A DNA stretch of 43,066 nt, taken from positions 1-43,066 of the forward strand of contig CAAFOY010000025.1 of NCBI GenBank assembly GCA_900764695.1, given 5' to 3'. Below the pieces are notes generated by a model. It was not told the DNA's origin. It searched no databases and worked only from the letters and a program-made list of their open reading frames with translations. The translations under genes and the position numbers were made by a program. Origin of the DNA: Lachnospiraceae bacterium. GTDB lineage: Bacteria > Bacillota_A > Clostridia > Lachnospirales > Lachnospiraceae. Shown here piece after piece: positions 17,210 to 24,503 of this stretch (the first letter of the stretch is position 1; the number at the start of each line of letters is the position of its first letter).

Positions 17210-18106
17210 CTATCTGTTGTCATTTTTTTGACATGATTTTCCCATAAACCGGTAGCAGATGGCGTCCTTCGGACAGGCCTTTATGCAGGCACCGCAGCGT
17301 ATGCACTCGGGGTGATCCGGTGTCTTACACACATCCACATCCATCTTACATGCCTTTGAGCATTGACCGCATCCGACACATTTGCTGCTATCAACGGTGA
17401 TTTTGAGCAGGCTGACCTTATTAAATAATGAGTAGATTGCTCCAAGCGGACAAATCCATTTACAGAAGGGCCTGTAAAATAAGATACTTAGTACAATCAC
17501 TGCAATTAAAATCATACACTTGAAAGAAAAAAGCTTTCCCAGCGCAGAACGGATAGCAGCATTTCCAATAGATAACGGTATAGCACCCTCTAAAACACCC
17601 TGAGGACAGATATATTTGCAGAAGAACGGGTCTCCCATTCCTATAGAGTTCGTTACAAGCATCGGAAGAAGTATAACGAAAACAATAAGAATGACATATT
17701 TTAGGTACCTAAGAGGCTTTAGTTTGGCTGTGGATAATTTCTTTCCGGGGATTTTATGAAGTAAATCCTGAAACCATCCAAATGGGCACAAAAAACCACA
17801 TATAAATCTGCCGAGAGTTACACCTAGTAAAATAAAAAATCCGGTTATGTAGTATGAAAACTTAAATTTTGATGATCCGACAACTGCCTGAAATGCCCCT
17901 ATTGGACAGGCTCCTGTCGCGGCAGGGCAGGAGTAGCAGTTTAATCCGGGTACGCATACTGTTTTTGCATTGCCCTGATATATTTTACCCTTAAATAAAT
18001 TTGGAATATGAATATTGGTCAGCAGCGTTGCTGCGGCCTGTATCCAGCCACGTATTTTTGCCAGTTTTCTTGATAGTAATTTCTTTTCCTTATCCAATTC
18101 CGACAC
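17210..18106 (-). CDS. Polytopic membrane 4Fe-4S protein (NapH/CcoG-like)
   Basis: The 298-residue protein starts at GTG 18106, overlapping the end of the preceding gene by 17 bases; GGAG sits close before it. Several membrane segments (about 22-36, 84-104, 136-156, 195-215) alternate with cysteine clusters. These are C51-C57-C60-C67 (C-P at the end), C103/C107, C163/C167, C215/C219 (repeated CxxxCP), and two full ferredoxin motifs, CVGCGQCSKAC (243-253) and CIRCGACIKACP (268-279). This matches the membrane polyferredoxin families used by NapH, NosR and CcoG/RdxA. It probably passes electrons across or along the membrane. Its position next to a thioredoxin-like lipoprotein suggests, by inference only, that it feeds reductant to the outside. 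Confidence 0.88.
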   Translation of the reverse strand: MSELDKEKKLLSRKLAKIRGWIQAAATLLTNIHIPNLFKGKIYQGNAKTVCVPGLNCYSCPAATGACPIGAFQAVVGSSKFKFSYYITGFFILLGVTLGRFICGFLCPFGWFQDLLHKIPGKKLSTAKLKPLRYLKYVILIVFVILLPMLVTNSIGMGDPFFCKYICPQGVLEGAIPLSIGNAAIRSALGKLFSFKCMILIAVIVLSILFYRPFCKWICPLGAIYSLFNKVSLLKITVDSSKCVGCGQCSKACKMDVDVCKTPDHPECIRCGACIKACPKDAICYRFMGKSCQKNDNR

Positions 18107-18233
18107 ACTCCAGACATAGTTTTATTGCTTTACCAAGCACTGTAGCCGCCTCACCTCTGACTGCACCATAGCTTATCATGGATACACCAAGGATAAGCAG
18201 AATGATTTGACATGTTTTTTGGTATTTCAACAT
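18090..18233 (-). CDS. Small CD1871A-like CXXC-motif membrane protein
   Basis: This 47-residue protein is MLKYQKTC, a hydrophobic helix (about 9-23), GAVRGEA and a C-terminal CLECVGIG. The tail CLEC-x-GIG is the hallmark of the small CD1871A family of clostridia, which is usually found beside 4Fe-4S and thioredoxin-like genes as here. I chose the ATG at 18233 because AAGGAG lies eight bases upstream. A longer frame reaching 18326 has no ribosome site and runs back through the divergent promoter. The stop overlaps the start of the 4Fe-4S gene, implying coupled translation. The function is unknown; the CXXC could bind metal or act as a thiol relay. Confidence 0.8.
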   Translation of the reverse strand: MLKYQKTCQIILLILGVSMISYGAVRGEAATVLGKAIKLCLECVGIG

Positions 18234-18259
18234 AATGTTGCTCCTTTTTTGTTGTATTG

Positions 18260-18288
18260 TTGACCAGCTGACTTTGGTATTATACAAT
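18260..18288 (+). promoter_or_regulatory. Promoter of the two-component genes
   Basis: TTGACC (18260-18265), a 17-base spacer and TACAAT (18283-18288) form a near-consensus sigma-A promoter pointing to the response regulator gene. Transcription should start near 18295, about 33 bases before its start codon. Confidence 0.75.
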
Positions 18289-18298
18289 ATAGATTGTA
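18283..18298. promoter_or_regulatory. Perfect dyad overlapping the -10 (candidate operator)
   Basis: TACAAT, four bases, ATTGTA is a perfect inverted repeat that contains the -10 hexamer of the response regulator promoter and the likely start site. It is placed to control that promoter, and possibly the divergent redox operon whose first start codon is 50 bases away. The binding protein is not known. Confidence 0.5.
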
Positions 18299-18327
18299 AA
18301 ATTATTGTTAAGAAGCAGGAGAACATT

Positions 18328-19008
18328 TTGAGATTATTAATTGTTGAGGATGAGAAACAAATATGTGATATGGTTGCAAAGAGTCTGTATGCTGCCGGTT
18401 ATGAGGTAGATACCTGTTATGATGGGAAAGAGGCTCTTGAATGTATACTGTCGGAGAATTATGATCTGATAGTTTTGGATTTGAATCTGCCGGGGATGGA
18501 TGGCATGGAGCTTCTTAAGGAGCTTAGAAAATACAATGATGAAACTAAGGTTTTGATATTATCTGCAAGAGGTCAGATTGCTGATAAGGTAGAGGGATTG
18601 GATGCAGGAGCAAATGATTACATGGAAAAACCATTCCATCTGCAGGAGCTTGAGGCACGTATCAGAAGCCTGACAAGAAGAAAATTTGTACAGAATGATA
18701 TATGTCTTAAATGCGGAGAAATAAAGTTTGATACGATTAAACGCGAGGCATATGCAAAGGAAGAGCCGGTTCCACTAACAAGAAAAGAGAATGGTATTTT
18801 GGAATATTTACTTATCAATATAGGCAGACCGGTGAGTCAGGAGGAGCTGATAGAGCATGTGTGGGATGCCACGGCAGACAGCTTTAGCGGAGCAATCAGG
18901 GTACATATGTCTTCACTTAGAAAAAAGCTTAAGGCGAAGCTGGGATATGATCCCATTCAGAACAAGGTAGGTGAAGGCTATAAAATACGGGAGGAGTCTG
19001 ACAGATGA
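18328..19008 (+). CDS. OmpR/PhoB-family response regulator
   Basis: The 226-residue protein starts at TTG 18328, with AGGAG at 18317-18321. The frame extends further upstream but without a ribosome site, and MRLLIVEDEK is the usual beginning. The receiver domain (1-115) has acidic D8/E9-type residues, phospho-acceptor D51 in IVLDLNLPG, a Ser/Thr switch region and K in MEKPF. The C-terminal winged helix (about 130-222) has RKENGILEYLLINIGRPVSQEEL and a recognition helix near VHMSSLRKKL. Its stop overlaps the kinase start by four bases (ATGA). Lying divergent from the redox genes, it probably controls them. The signal is not known. Confidence 0.93.
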   Translation: MRLLIVEDEKQICDMVAKSLYAAGYEVDTCYDGKEALECILSENYDLIVLDLNLPGMDGMELLKELRKYNDETKVLILSARGQIADKVEGLDAGANDYMEKPFHLQELEARIRSLTRRKFVQNDICLKCGEIKFDTIKREAYAKEEPVPLTRKENGILEYLLINIGRPVSQEELIEHVWDATADSFSGAIRVHMSSLRKKLKAKLGYDPIQNKVGEGYKIREESDR

Positions 19009-20162
19009 AAAGAATGTCGCTACAGTGGAGACTTACGTGCATTACTACATTGTGTATTGCTATTATATGTGGCTGCCTGACTATGTTTGTCTATAAAAAT
19101 GGTGTGCATTACATCGATTCTCTGCAGGATGCGGTAGAGTCACAGGGGGATGAAAAAGGGAACAAATCAGATGAAATATATATCAGCATACCGGACGATA
19201 AGTGGGATGAGTTTGCGGATGAATTTTCGATTCAGGTGTACAATAATAAGGCCGACTATAAAAGAAACAGTCTGATAATCACGGTTTTGCTGGCGCTTTT
19301 GGGAGGTGTCGTCACTTATTTTATAAGCGGGCATGCACTCAGACCAATCAGGGAGTTTTCAGATAAAATTGAAGAGGTACAGGCTCAGAATCTGTCTGAT
19401 TCAAGAATAGAGGAAAACAATGTTAAAGAACTGAACCAGCTGGGTATTTCTTATAATAAGATGCTTGAGCGTCTGTCGGAAGCATTTGAGATACAGAGAC
19501 AGTTTACTGCAAATGCAGCACATGAGTTGCGTACTCCATTAGCGTTAATGCAGGTACAGCTTGATTTATATAATTCTGCCTCTCACCCGGGAAATGATGC
19601 AGACACTTTGCAGACCATAAAAATGGTTACGGAACAAAATGATAAATTAAACAGGATGGTAAAGACTCTTCTTGACATGAGTGAACTTCAGACGGTGGGA
19701 AGGGATGATAAAATTATATTGGATGCTATTGTTGAAGAGGTTTTGGCAGACCTTGAGCCTCTTGCCGTGGAAAAGAATATAAAGCTGATTGGAAAATGTG
19801 AGGATGCCACTATGATAGGCAGTGATATCCTTATTTATAGGCTTGTATACAATCTGGTTGAGAATGCCATCAAATATAATCATCCACTCGGACAGGTTAC
19901 AGTAACCGCATATCAGAGAAACAAGCATGTTTATCTGTCTGTAGAAGATACGGGAAGCGGAATACCAAAGGAGCTTAGGGAGAGAGTGTTCGAGCCATTC
20001 TTCCGTGTGGATAAATCCAGAAGCCGGGAGCTGGGTGGCGTAGGGCTAGGTCTTGCTTTTGTCCGTGAAATCGTTAGAGTACATGATGGCAGTATTTGTA
20101 TCAAATCAGGCAAGACTGGAGGAACGATTTTCGAGGTGACTTTTGCACAGCACTACGCTTGA
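19005..20162 (+). CDS. Sensor histidine kinase
   Basis: The 385-residue protein has two membrane segments (about 9-30 and 88-108). Between them is a short extracellular sensor of about 57 residues, rich in Asp/Glu/Lys. A HAMP-like region (ALRPIREFSDKIEEVQ) and the dimerisation domain with H173 (AAHELRTPLALMQ) follow. The ATPase domain has N box NLVENAIKYN, G1 DTGSGIP, F box FEPFF and G2 GGVGLGLAF. It translationally overlaps the response regulator. The sensor loop contains no cysteines, so direct thiol sensing outside the cell is unlikely, although Cys12, Cys17, Cys22 and Cys24 lie in or near the first membrane helix. Hand-counted lines here (for example 34 G+C in 60 at 19981-20040) are richer than in the neighbouring whiA. 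Confidence 0.94.
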   Translation: MKRMSLQWRLTCITTLCIAIICGCLTMFVYKNGVHYIDSLQDAVESQGDEKGNKSDEIYISIPDDKWDEFADEFSIQVYNNKADYKRNSLIITVLLALLGGVVTYFISGHALRPIREFSDKIEEVQAQNLSDSRIEENNVKELNQLGISYNKMLERLSEAFEIQRQFTANAAHELRTPLALMQVQLDLYNSASHPGNDADTLQTIKMVTEQNDKLNRMVKTLLDMSELQTVGRDDKIILDAIVEEVLADLEPLAVEKNIKLIGKCEDATMIGSDILIYRLVYNLVENAIKYNHPLGQVTVTAYQRNKHVYLSVEDTGSGIPKELRERVFEPFFRVDKSRSRELGGVGLGLAFVREIVRVHDGSICIKSGKTGGTIFEVTFAQHYA

Positions 20163-20184
20163 CAAAGAGCTATAATTTTCAAAT

Positions 20185-20223
20185 AAAAAGATGCTGTCGC
20201 GTTTAACACAACAGCATCTTTTT
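20185..20223. terminator. Bidirectional terminator between the kinase and HPr-like genes
   Basis: AAAAAGATGCTGT pairs perfectly with ACAGCATCTTTTT around a 13-base loop. The A/T tails on both sides fit a shared terminator for two convergent units. Confidence 0.93.
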
Positions 20224-20286
20224 ATTTATCCTATTACCAATAATTTTCTTATATATTTATATTTCCCTGCCTAATATTAATACATC

Positions 20287-20547
20287 TTACTCTGCATTAT
20301 TGCTAAGATATTCTTCAATTTTGTCAATAGCCTGAACTTCATCCTCACCGTCAGCTGTTACAGTAACTGTTTCACCTGATGCAAGTCCTAATGTCATCAT
20401 TCCCATGATGCTCTTTGCATTTACCTTAACATTTCCATGTTCTACATAAATCTTGCTCTGAAACTGACTTGCCACCTGTACACATACCGCTACCGGTCTT
20501 GCTTCCAATCCTGTCTGAATTCCTATTGTTATGTCCTTTGTCGTCAT
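20287..20547 (-). CDS. crh: Crh-like HPr protein lacking the PTS histidine
   Basis: The 86-residue protein has the HPr fold and length. The active-site region reads TGLEARPVAV, with Glu at position 15 where HPr has the phosphorylated His. The regulatory serine is kept: S46 in VNAKSIMGMM. Bacillus Crh likewise lacks His15 (it has Gln) and keeps Ser46. So this protein cannot pass phosphate in the PTS but should be phosphorylated by HprK, encoded upstream in the same run, and act with CcpA or on enzymes. Its ATG overlaps the whiA stop by four bases, the same neighbour as crh in Bacillus. The symbol rests on the missing His and the context; a generic HPr-like name is the cautious choice. Confidence 0.82.
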   Translation of the reverse strand: MTTKDITIGIQTGLEARPVAVCVQVASQFQSKIYVEHGNVKVNAKSIMGMMTLGLASGETVTVTADGEDEVQAIDKIEEYLSNNAE

Positions 20548-21512
20548 TGATCTAATCCTCCCTGGGTATTACCTCTTAAATCGTCTGCGATTTCGCTTAT
20601 TTTGCGTAATCTGTGGTTTACTCCTGATTTTCCAAGTGGTGGCTCAAGCAATCCACCAAGTTCCTGCAATGAAGAGTCCGGATTTTCCAGTCTCACCATG
20701 GCAATATCTTGAAGTTTACCCGGCAAATAATCTATGCCTGCTTTATCTATTATGTATTGGATATCATCAATCTGTCTGCATGCCGTATTAACTGTTTTTT
20801 TAATATTGGCTGCTTCACAATTAACTTGTCTGTTATAATAGTTGCTCATACCTTTAAGAATCCTTACATTCTCCATTTTCATAAGAGCAACGTGTGCTTC
20901 CATAACATTTAAAACATCCACTATGCCTTCGCCTTCTTTGATATATACCACACAATTACCCTTTCTTGCAACCGTTTTTCCCTCAATATTAAAAATATTC
21001 AGTATATCCAGTATCTGTTTAGCCTTAAGTTCATTATTGCATGCTATCTCAAAATGATACGATTTGTTAGGGTCATTAATTGATCCTGTTGCCATAAATG
21101 CTCCCCTAAGGAATGCCCTTTTACAGCAATTCTTCATTATTACTATATTATTTTGTACTGACAATATTTCCTCAATATCACCATCATTATTGACTAATTT
21201 TGTTGCCTGAAGTATTTTAAGGCTTTCCTCATGATTCTTTATATTAACAGTATATGTTCTTGACTTATTAGAATATGCACTTGTCCTTATGGAAATTTCA
21301 GGTTTTATTCTAAATGATTTTTTTATTAAATTTGCATACTTCCTTGCAACAGCCAATGTTTCAGTTCTCATCTTGATAGAATATTTGTTATCCCAGGAAA
21401 TAATTACATTCCCGCACATACTTGTAATCGCGGCAATTTCAGCAATTCTACAATGCTGTGCATTACTCATTTGCCTCGATAATTCTTCTTTTACTTCACT
21501 TGAAAATGACAT
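20544..21512 (-). CDS. whiA: WhiA-family DNA-binding division regulator
   Basis: This is the 322-residue WhiA, a LAGLIDADG-derived fold joined to a C-terminal helix-turn-helix. In Bacillus it affects division and chromosome segregation, and in Streptomyces it controls sporulation genes. I start at ATG 21512, giving MSFSSEVKEELSRQ, the invariant family beginning, with AGGAG five bases upstream; the frame extends 12 codons further without a ribosome site. RAFLRGAFMATGSINDPNKSYHFEI is the central LAGLIDADG-like part. LENPDSSLQELGGLLEPPLGKSGVNHRLRKI is the DNA-binding helix region. The gene sits between rapZ and the HPr-like gene, with no yvcK between. Confidence 0.95.
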   Translation of the reverse strand: MSFSSEVKEELSRQMSNAQHCRIAEIAAITSMCGNVIISWDNKYSIKMRTETLAVARKYANLIKKSFRIKPEISIRTSAYSNKSRTYTVNIKNHEESLKILQATKLVNNDGDIEEILSVQNNIVIMKNCCKRAFLRGAFMATGSINDPNKSYHFEIACNNELKAKQILDILNIFNIEGKTVARKGNCVVYIKEGEGIVDVLNVMEAHVALMKMENVRILKGMSNYYNRQVNCEAANIKKTVNTACRQIDDIQYIIDKAGIDYLPGKLQDIAMVRLENPDSSLQELGGLLEPPLGKSGVNHRLRKISEIADDLRGNTQGGLDQ

Positions 21513-21617
21513 TTTTACTCCTACTAAAAAGTTCTTGTCTGCTAACATCTATTAATTATGTTGTCATTAAAATATCTCCGTCTTTTAACAGCTATTTTAT
21601 TTTTGTTTTTAAAACAA

Positions 21618-22478
21618 CTATCTGTTAATATCTCTGTGTGATATTTTTATTCCGTATTGTGCATCTTCAACATCAAGTGCGGCATATAGCTCTCCTGCAA
21701 CTGTTACTGAACGATGGTGTCCTCCTGTACATCCAATTCCAATTACAAGCTGATTTTTTCCTTCTGCGATATAATTTGGAATAAGGAATCTTACCATATC
21801 AATTAATTTTTCCAGAAATACCTGAGTTACATCTGCATTTAAAACAAATTCCTGTACCTCTCTGTCGAGCCCTGTTTTATGCTTAAGCTCCGGTTCATAA
21901 TATGGATTTGGCAAAAATCTTACATCAAATACTAAGTCACAATCTGTCGGTATTCCATGTTTAAAACCAAATGACAATACCGATATGAACAGATTCTTGT
22001 ACCCTTTACTCTGAACAAATATTTTTTCCAATTCTACGCGCAAATCTCTTACAAGCAGATTACTTGTATCTATGATGTAATCCGCCTGCTCACGCAAGAA
22101 AGCAAGCCTTTCCTGCTCAACTTTTATGCCGTGGGCAACACTTTTATTCTCACCCATAGGATGAGCTCTTCTTGTTTCTTTAAATCGCTTGATGAGCATT
22201 TCTTTACTACAGTCTAAAAATAAAATTTCATATTCCTGACCTTTATTTTTCATTTGCTCAAGAACTTTATTTATTTTGCCCAAATTTTGTCCACTACGAA
22301 TGTCCACACCTATGGCTACTCTGTTAACTTCACTCGTCTGACTATAAACTAAATCAGCAAACGTTCCTATGAGTTCTATAGGAAGATTATCTGCACAATA
22401 ATAGCCGCTGTCTTCTAAGATTTTAAGTGCTGTTATCTTACCTGAGCCTGACATTCCTGTAACTATAACAAATCTCAT
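21618..22478 (-). CDS. rapZ: RapZ/YvcJ-family nucleotide-binding protein
   Basis: The 286-residue protein has the RapZ family's P-loop N-terminus and C-terminal phosphosugar/RNA-binding domain. In Bacillus YvcJ hydrolyses nucleotides and affects competence; in enterobacteria RapZ controls glmS mRNA turnover. The Walker A at residues 8-16 reads GMSGSGKIT: the usual Ser/Thr directly after Lys14 is Ile15, with a Thr one place later. ADNLPIELI, RRAHPM and the C-terminal IGCTGGHHRSVT are conserved family signatures. The gene follows murB by 18 bases and precedes whiA by about 105. The Ile substitution is seen directly; its effect on nucleotide hydrolysis is unknown. Confidence 0.93.
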   Translation of the reverse strand: MRFVIVTGMSGSGKITALKILEDSGYYCADNLPIELIGTFADLVYSQTSEVNRVAIGVDIRSGQNLGKINKVLEQMKNKGQEYEILFLDCSKEMLIKRFKETRRAHPMGENKSVAHGIKVEQERLAFLREQADYIIDTSNLLVRDLRVELEKIFVQSKGYKNLFISVLSFGFKHGIPTDCDLVFDVRFLPNPYYEPELKHKTGLDREVQEFVLNADVTQVFLEKLIDMVRFLIPNYIAEGKNQLVIGIGCTGGHHRSVTVAGELYAALDVEDAQYGIKISHRDINR

Positions 22479-22496
22479 AATTGTCCTTTCATTTTA

Positions 22497-23414
22497 TTAC
22501 CATTTAACAGCCGGTAATATTTTAACCTCCGGTTCCAGAGTCACCTGAAATTCTTCGTATACTTTTTTTCTCACATCTTTCATCAAATTAATGATATCTG
22601 TTGCTGTTGCATTATCATAATTAATTACAAATCCACTGTGTTTTTCAGATACCATTGCACCACCTACACGGTAGCCCTTTAATCCTGCATCCTGAATTAA
22701 TTTGCCTGCAAAATATCCTTCCGGTCTTTTAAATGTACTACCGGCACTTGGGTATTCTAAAGGCTGTTTTTCTTTTCTTTTAGCCATTAATTCTTTCATA
22801 TGCATTTCTATTTCATCTCTGTTGCCTTCGTGCAACTCAATGCATGCTTCAAGTACTATCATTTTTTCTTTTACAATAATACTTGTTCTATACCCTAACT
22901 CTAGTTCTTCTGCTTTAAGAGTTTTCATTTCTCCATTATTATCAAGTACCTTAACCCACTTAAGAACATCCTTCATTTCCCCACCATATGCACCGGCATT
23001 CATCGTTACCGCTCCACCTAAGTTTCCCGGAATTCCATGGGCAAATTCAAATCCTGTCAGGCTTTCGTTTAATGCCTTTACTGCAATTTTAGATAATTTG
23101 GCTCCTGCCTTTGCAACTATCTCATTTCCATTTATTTCTATTTTCGCTAATGCAGAATCAATTTCAATTATCACACCATCAAATCCATCATCCTGTACTA
23201 ATAAATTACTTCCATTTCCAATGACATAATATGGAATATTTTCTTCTACACATAAACGCAGAACATCCCTGACTTTTTTATATTCATCAGGGATTACATA
23301 GTATTTTGCAGTTCCTCCGGCTCTAAATGTACAGTGTGAACTCATCGGTTCATCACATCGCACATTACTATCACCGGCAATTAATTTTAATCTGTTTTCC
23401 AGACTTTTATTCAT
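22497..23414 (-). CDS. murB: UDP-N-acetylenolpyruvoylglucosamine reductase
   Basis: MurB reduces UDP-GlcNAc-enolpyruvate with NADPH and FAD to UDP-MurNAc in peptidoglycan synthesis. The FAD-binding part has NIPYYVIGNGSNLLV and FAHGIPGNLGGAVTMNAGAYGGE. The substrate part has YRTSI, the catalytic serine region PSAGSTFKRP and a C-terminal GFVINYDNATATDI. I chose ATG 23414 (305 residues) because GGAG lies nine bases before it; an in-frame ATG at 23429 has no ribosome site, and the GGAG falls inside that extension. The gene lies between the ROK kinase and rapZ, part of the hprK-rapZ-whiA run that links wall precursors to carbon status. Confidence 0.93.
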   Translation of the reverse strand: MNKSLENRLKLIAGDSNVRCDEPMSSHCTFRAGGTAKYYVIPDEYKKVRDVLRLCVEENIPYYVIGNGSNLLVQDDGFDGVIIEIDSALAKIEINGNEIVAKAGAKLSKIAVKALNESLTGFEFAHGIPGNLGGAVTMNAGAYGGEMKDVLKWVKVLDNNGEMKTLKAEELELGYRTSIIVKEKMIVLEACIELHEGNRDEIEMHMKELMAKRKEKQPLEYPSAGSTFKRPEGYFAGKLIQDAGLKGYRVGGAMVSEKHSGFVINYDNATATDIINLMKDVRKKVYEEFQVTLEPEVKILPAVKW

Positions 23415-23543
23415 TGAAAAAATCTCCATTCAACTATTTTGATTATGTTTCTATATTAGATTTAAAAGCAAATATGTTAAATTCACAAAAAAATACATTT
23501 ATGATTAACATTTGCTGCAAATCTACTTTATAAAAACTGATAT

Positions 23544-24488
23544 TTATTTACATATCATTGCTGCTGCACCATACATTCCTGCGTCATTTCCTAATGTTGC
23601 AAGATGTACTGCTGCGTCACCACATGCTGCAAAACATGTTTCACGGTATTTATCTTTAATAGCATCAATAAGGAACTGTCCTGCCTTACTAACACCTCCA
23701 CCTATGATAAATGCCTGAGGATTTACAACTACTGCGATATGTGACATTGCTGTTCCAAGATATGTACCCATTGTTTCAACAACTTCATTTGCTCCTGCAT
23801 CTCCTTCTTTTGCAAGGTCAAATACATCTTTAGCTGTGATGTTTTCTCCAAATTCTCTCATCTTTGTTTCTTTATCTGTATTATTCATTAAGCGTTTTGC
23901 AAGTCTTACAACACCTGTTGCTGATGTAAACTGTTCAAGGCATCCTTTTCTTCCACAATTACAGCTGTCTGTTTCATTATCATCTACATGCATATGACCA
24001 ATTTCACCTGCTCCACCATTGTAGCCTGTGAGAATCTTTCCATTAATTATAACTCCACCGCCTACACCTGTTCCAAGTGTAATCATTACGATATCATCAT
24101 AATCTTTTCCGCCACCCTGCCATGCTTCTCCTAAAGCTGCAACATTAGCGTCATTTCCTGCCTTAACCTTTATTCCTCTGAACATTTCAGATAACTTTTC
24201 TTCTACATTAAATGTTCCCCATCCGAGGTTTACACACTGAAGAACTGTTCCGTCATTTGTAATAGGTCCCGGAAGTCCGATTCCTACGCCTTCGATATCA
24301 TCAAGGCTTATTTCTTTTTCTGCTAACTTAGCCTCCATTGCCTCGCAAATATCTGAGAGGATATTTTCACCAAAGTTCTCTGTTCTTGTAGTAATTTCCC
24401 ATTTGTCTAAAAGTTCTCCTGCTGTGCTGAAAAGTCCTAACTTTACTGTTGTTCCTCCCACATCAATGCCAAAACAATAATTCTTCAT
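23544..24488 (-). CDS. glcK: ROK-family glucokinase
   Basis: The 314-residue ROK sugar kinase phosphorylates glucose with ATP. GIDVGGTTVKLGLF is the phosphate-1 loop, and GIGLPGPI and NDANVAALGE contain the catalytic Asp. GTGVGGGVIINGKI is the phosphate-2 loop. The ROK zinc motif is GEIGHMHV followed by CNCGRKGCLE. It lacks an N-terminal helix-turn-helix, so it is a kinase rather than a ROK repressor. AGGAGG is 11 bases before the ATG, a slightly long spacing. It follows hprK by 15 bases, fitting joint expression. Glucose is the likely substrate; another hexose cannot be excluded. Confidence 0.9.
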   Translation of the reverse strand: MKNYCFGIDVGGTTVKLGLFSTAGELLDKWEITTRTENFGENILSDICEAMEAKLAEKEISLDDIEGVGIGLPGPITNDGTVLQCVNLGWGTFNVEEKLSEMFRGIKVKAGNDANVAALGEAWQGGGKDYDDIVMITLGTGVGGGVIINGKILTGYNGGAGEIGHMHVDDNETDSCNCGRKGCLEQFTSATGVVRLAKRLMNNTDKETKMREFGENITAKDVFDLAKEGDAGANEVVETMGTYLGTAMSHIAVVVNPQAFIIGGGVSKAGQFLIDAIKDKYRETCFAACGDAAVHLATLGNDAGMYGAAAMICK

Positions 24489-24503
24489 TTTTTTATTTTC
24501 CTC

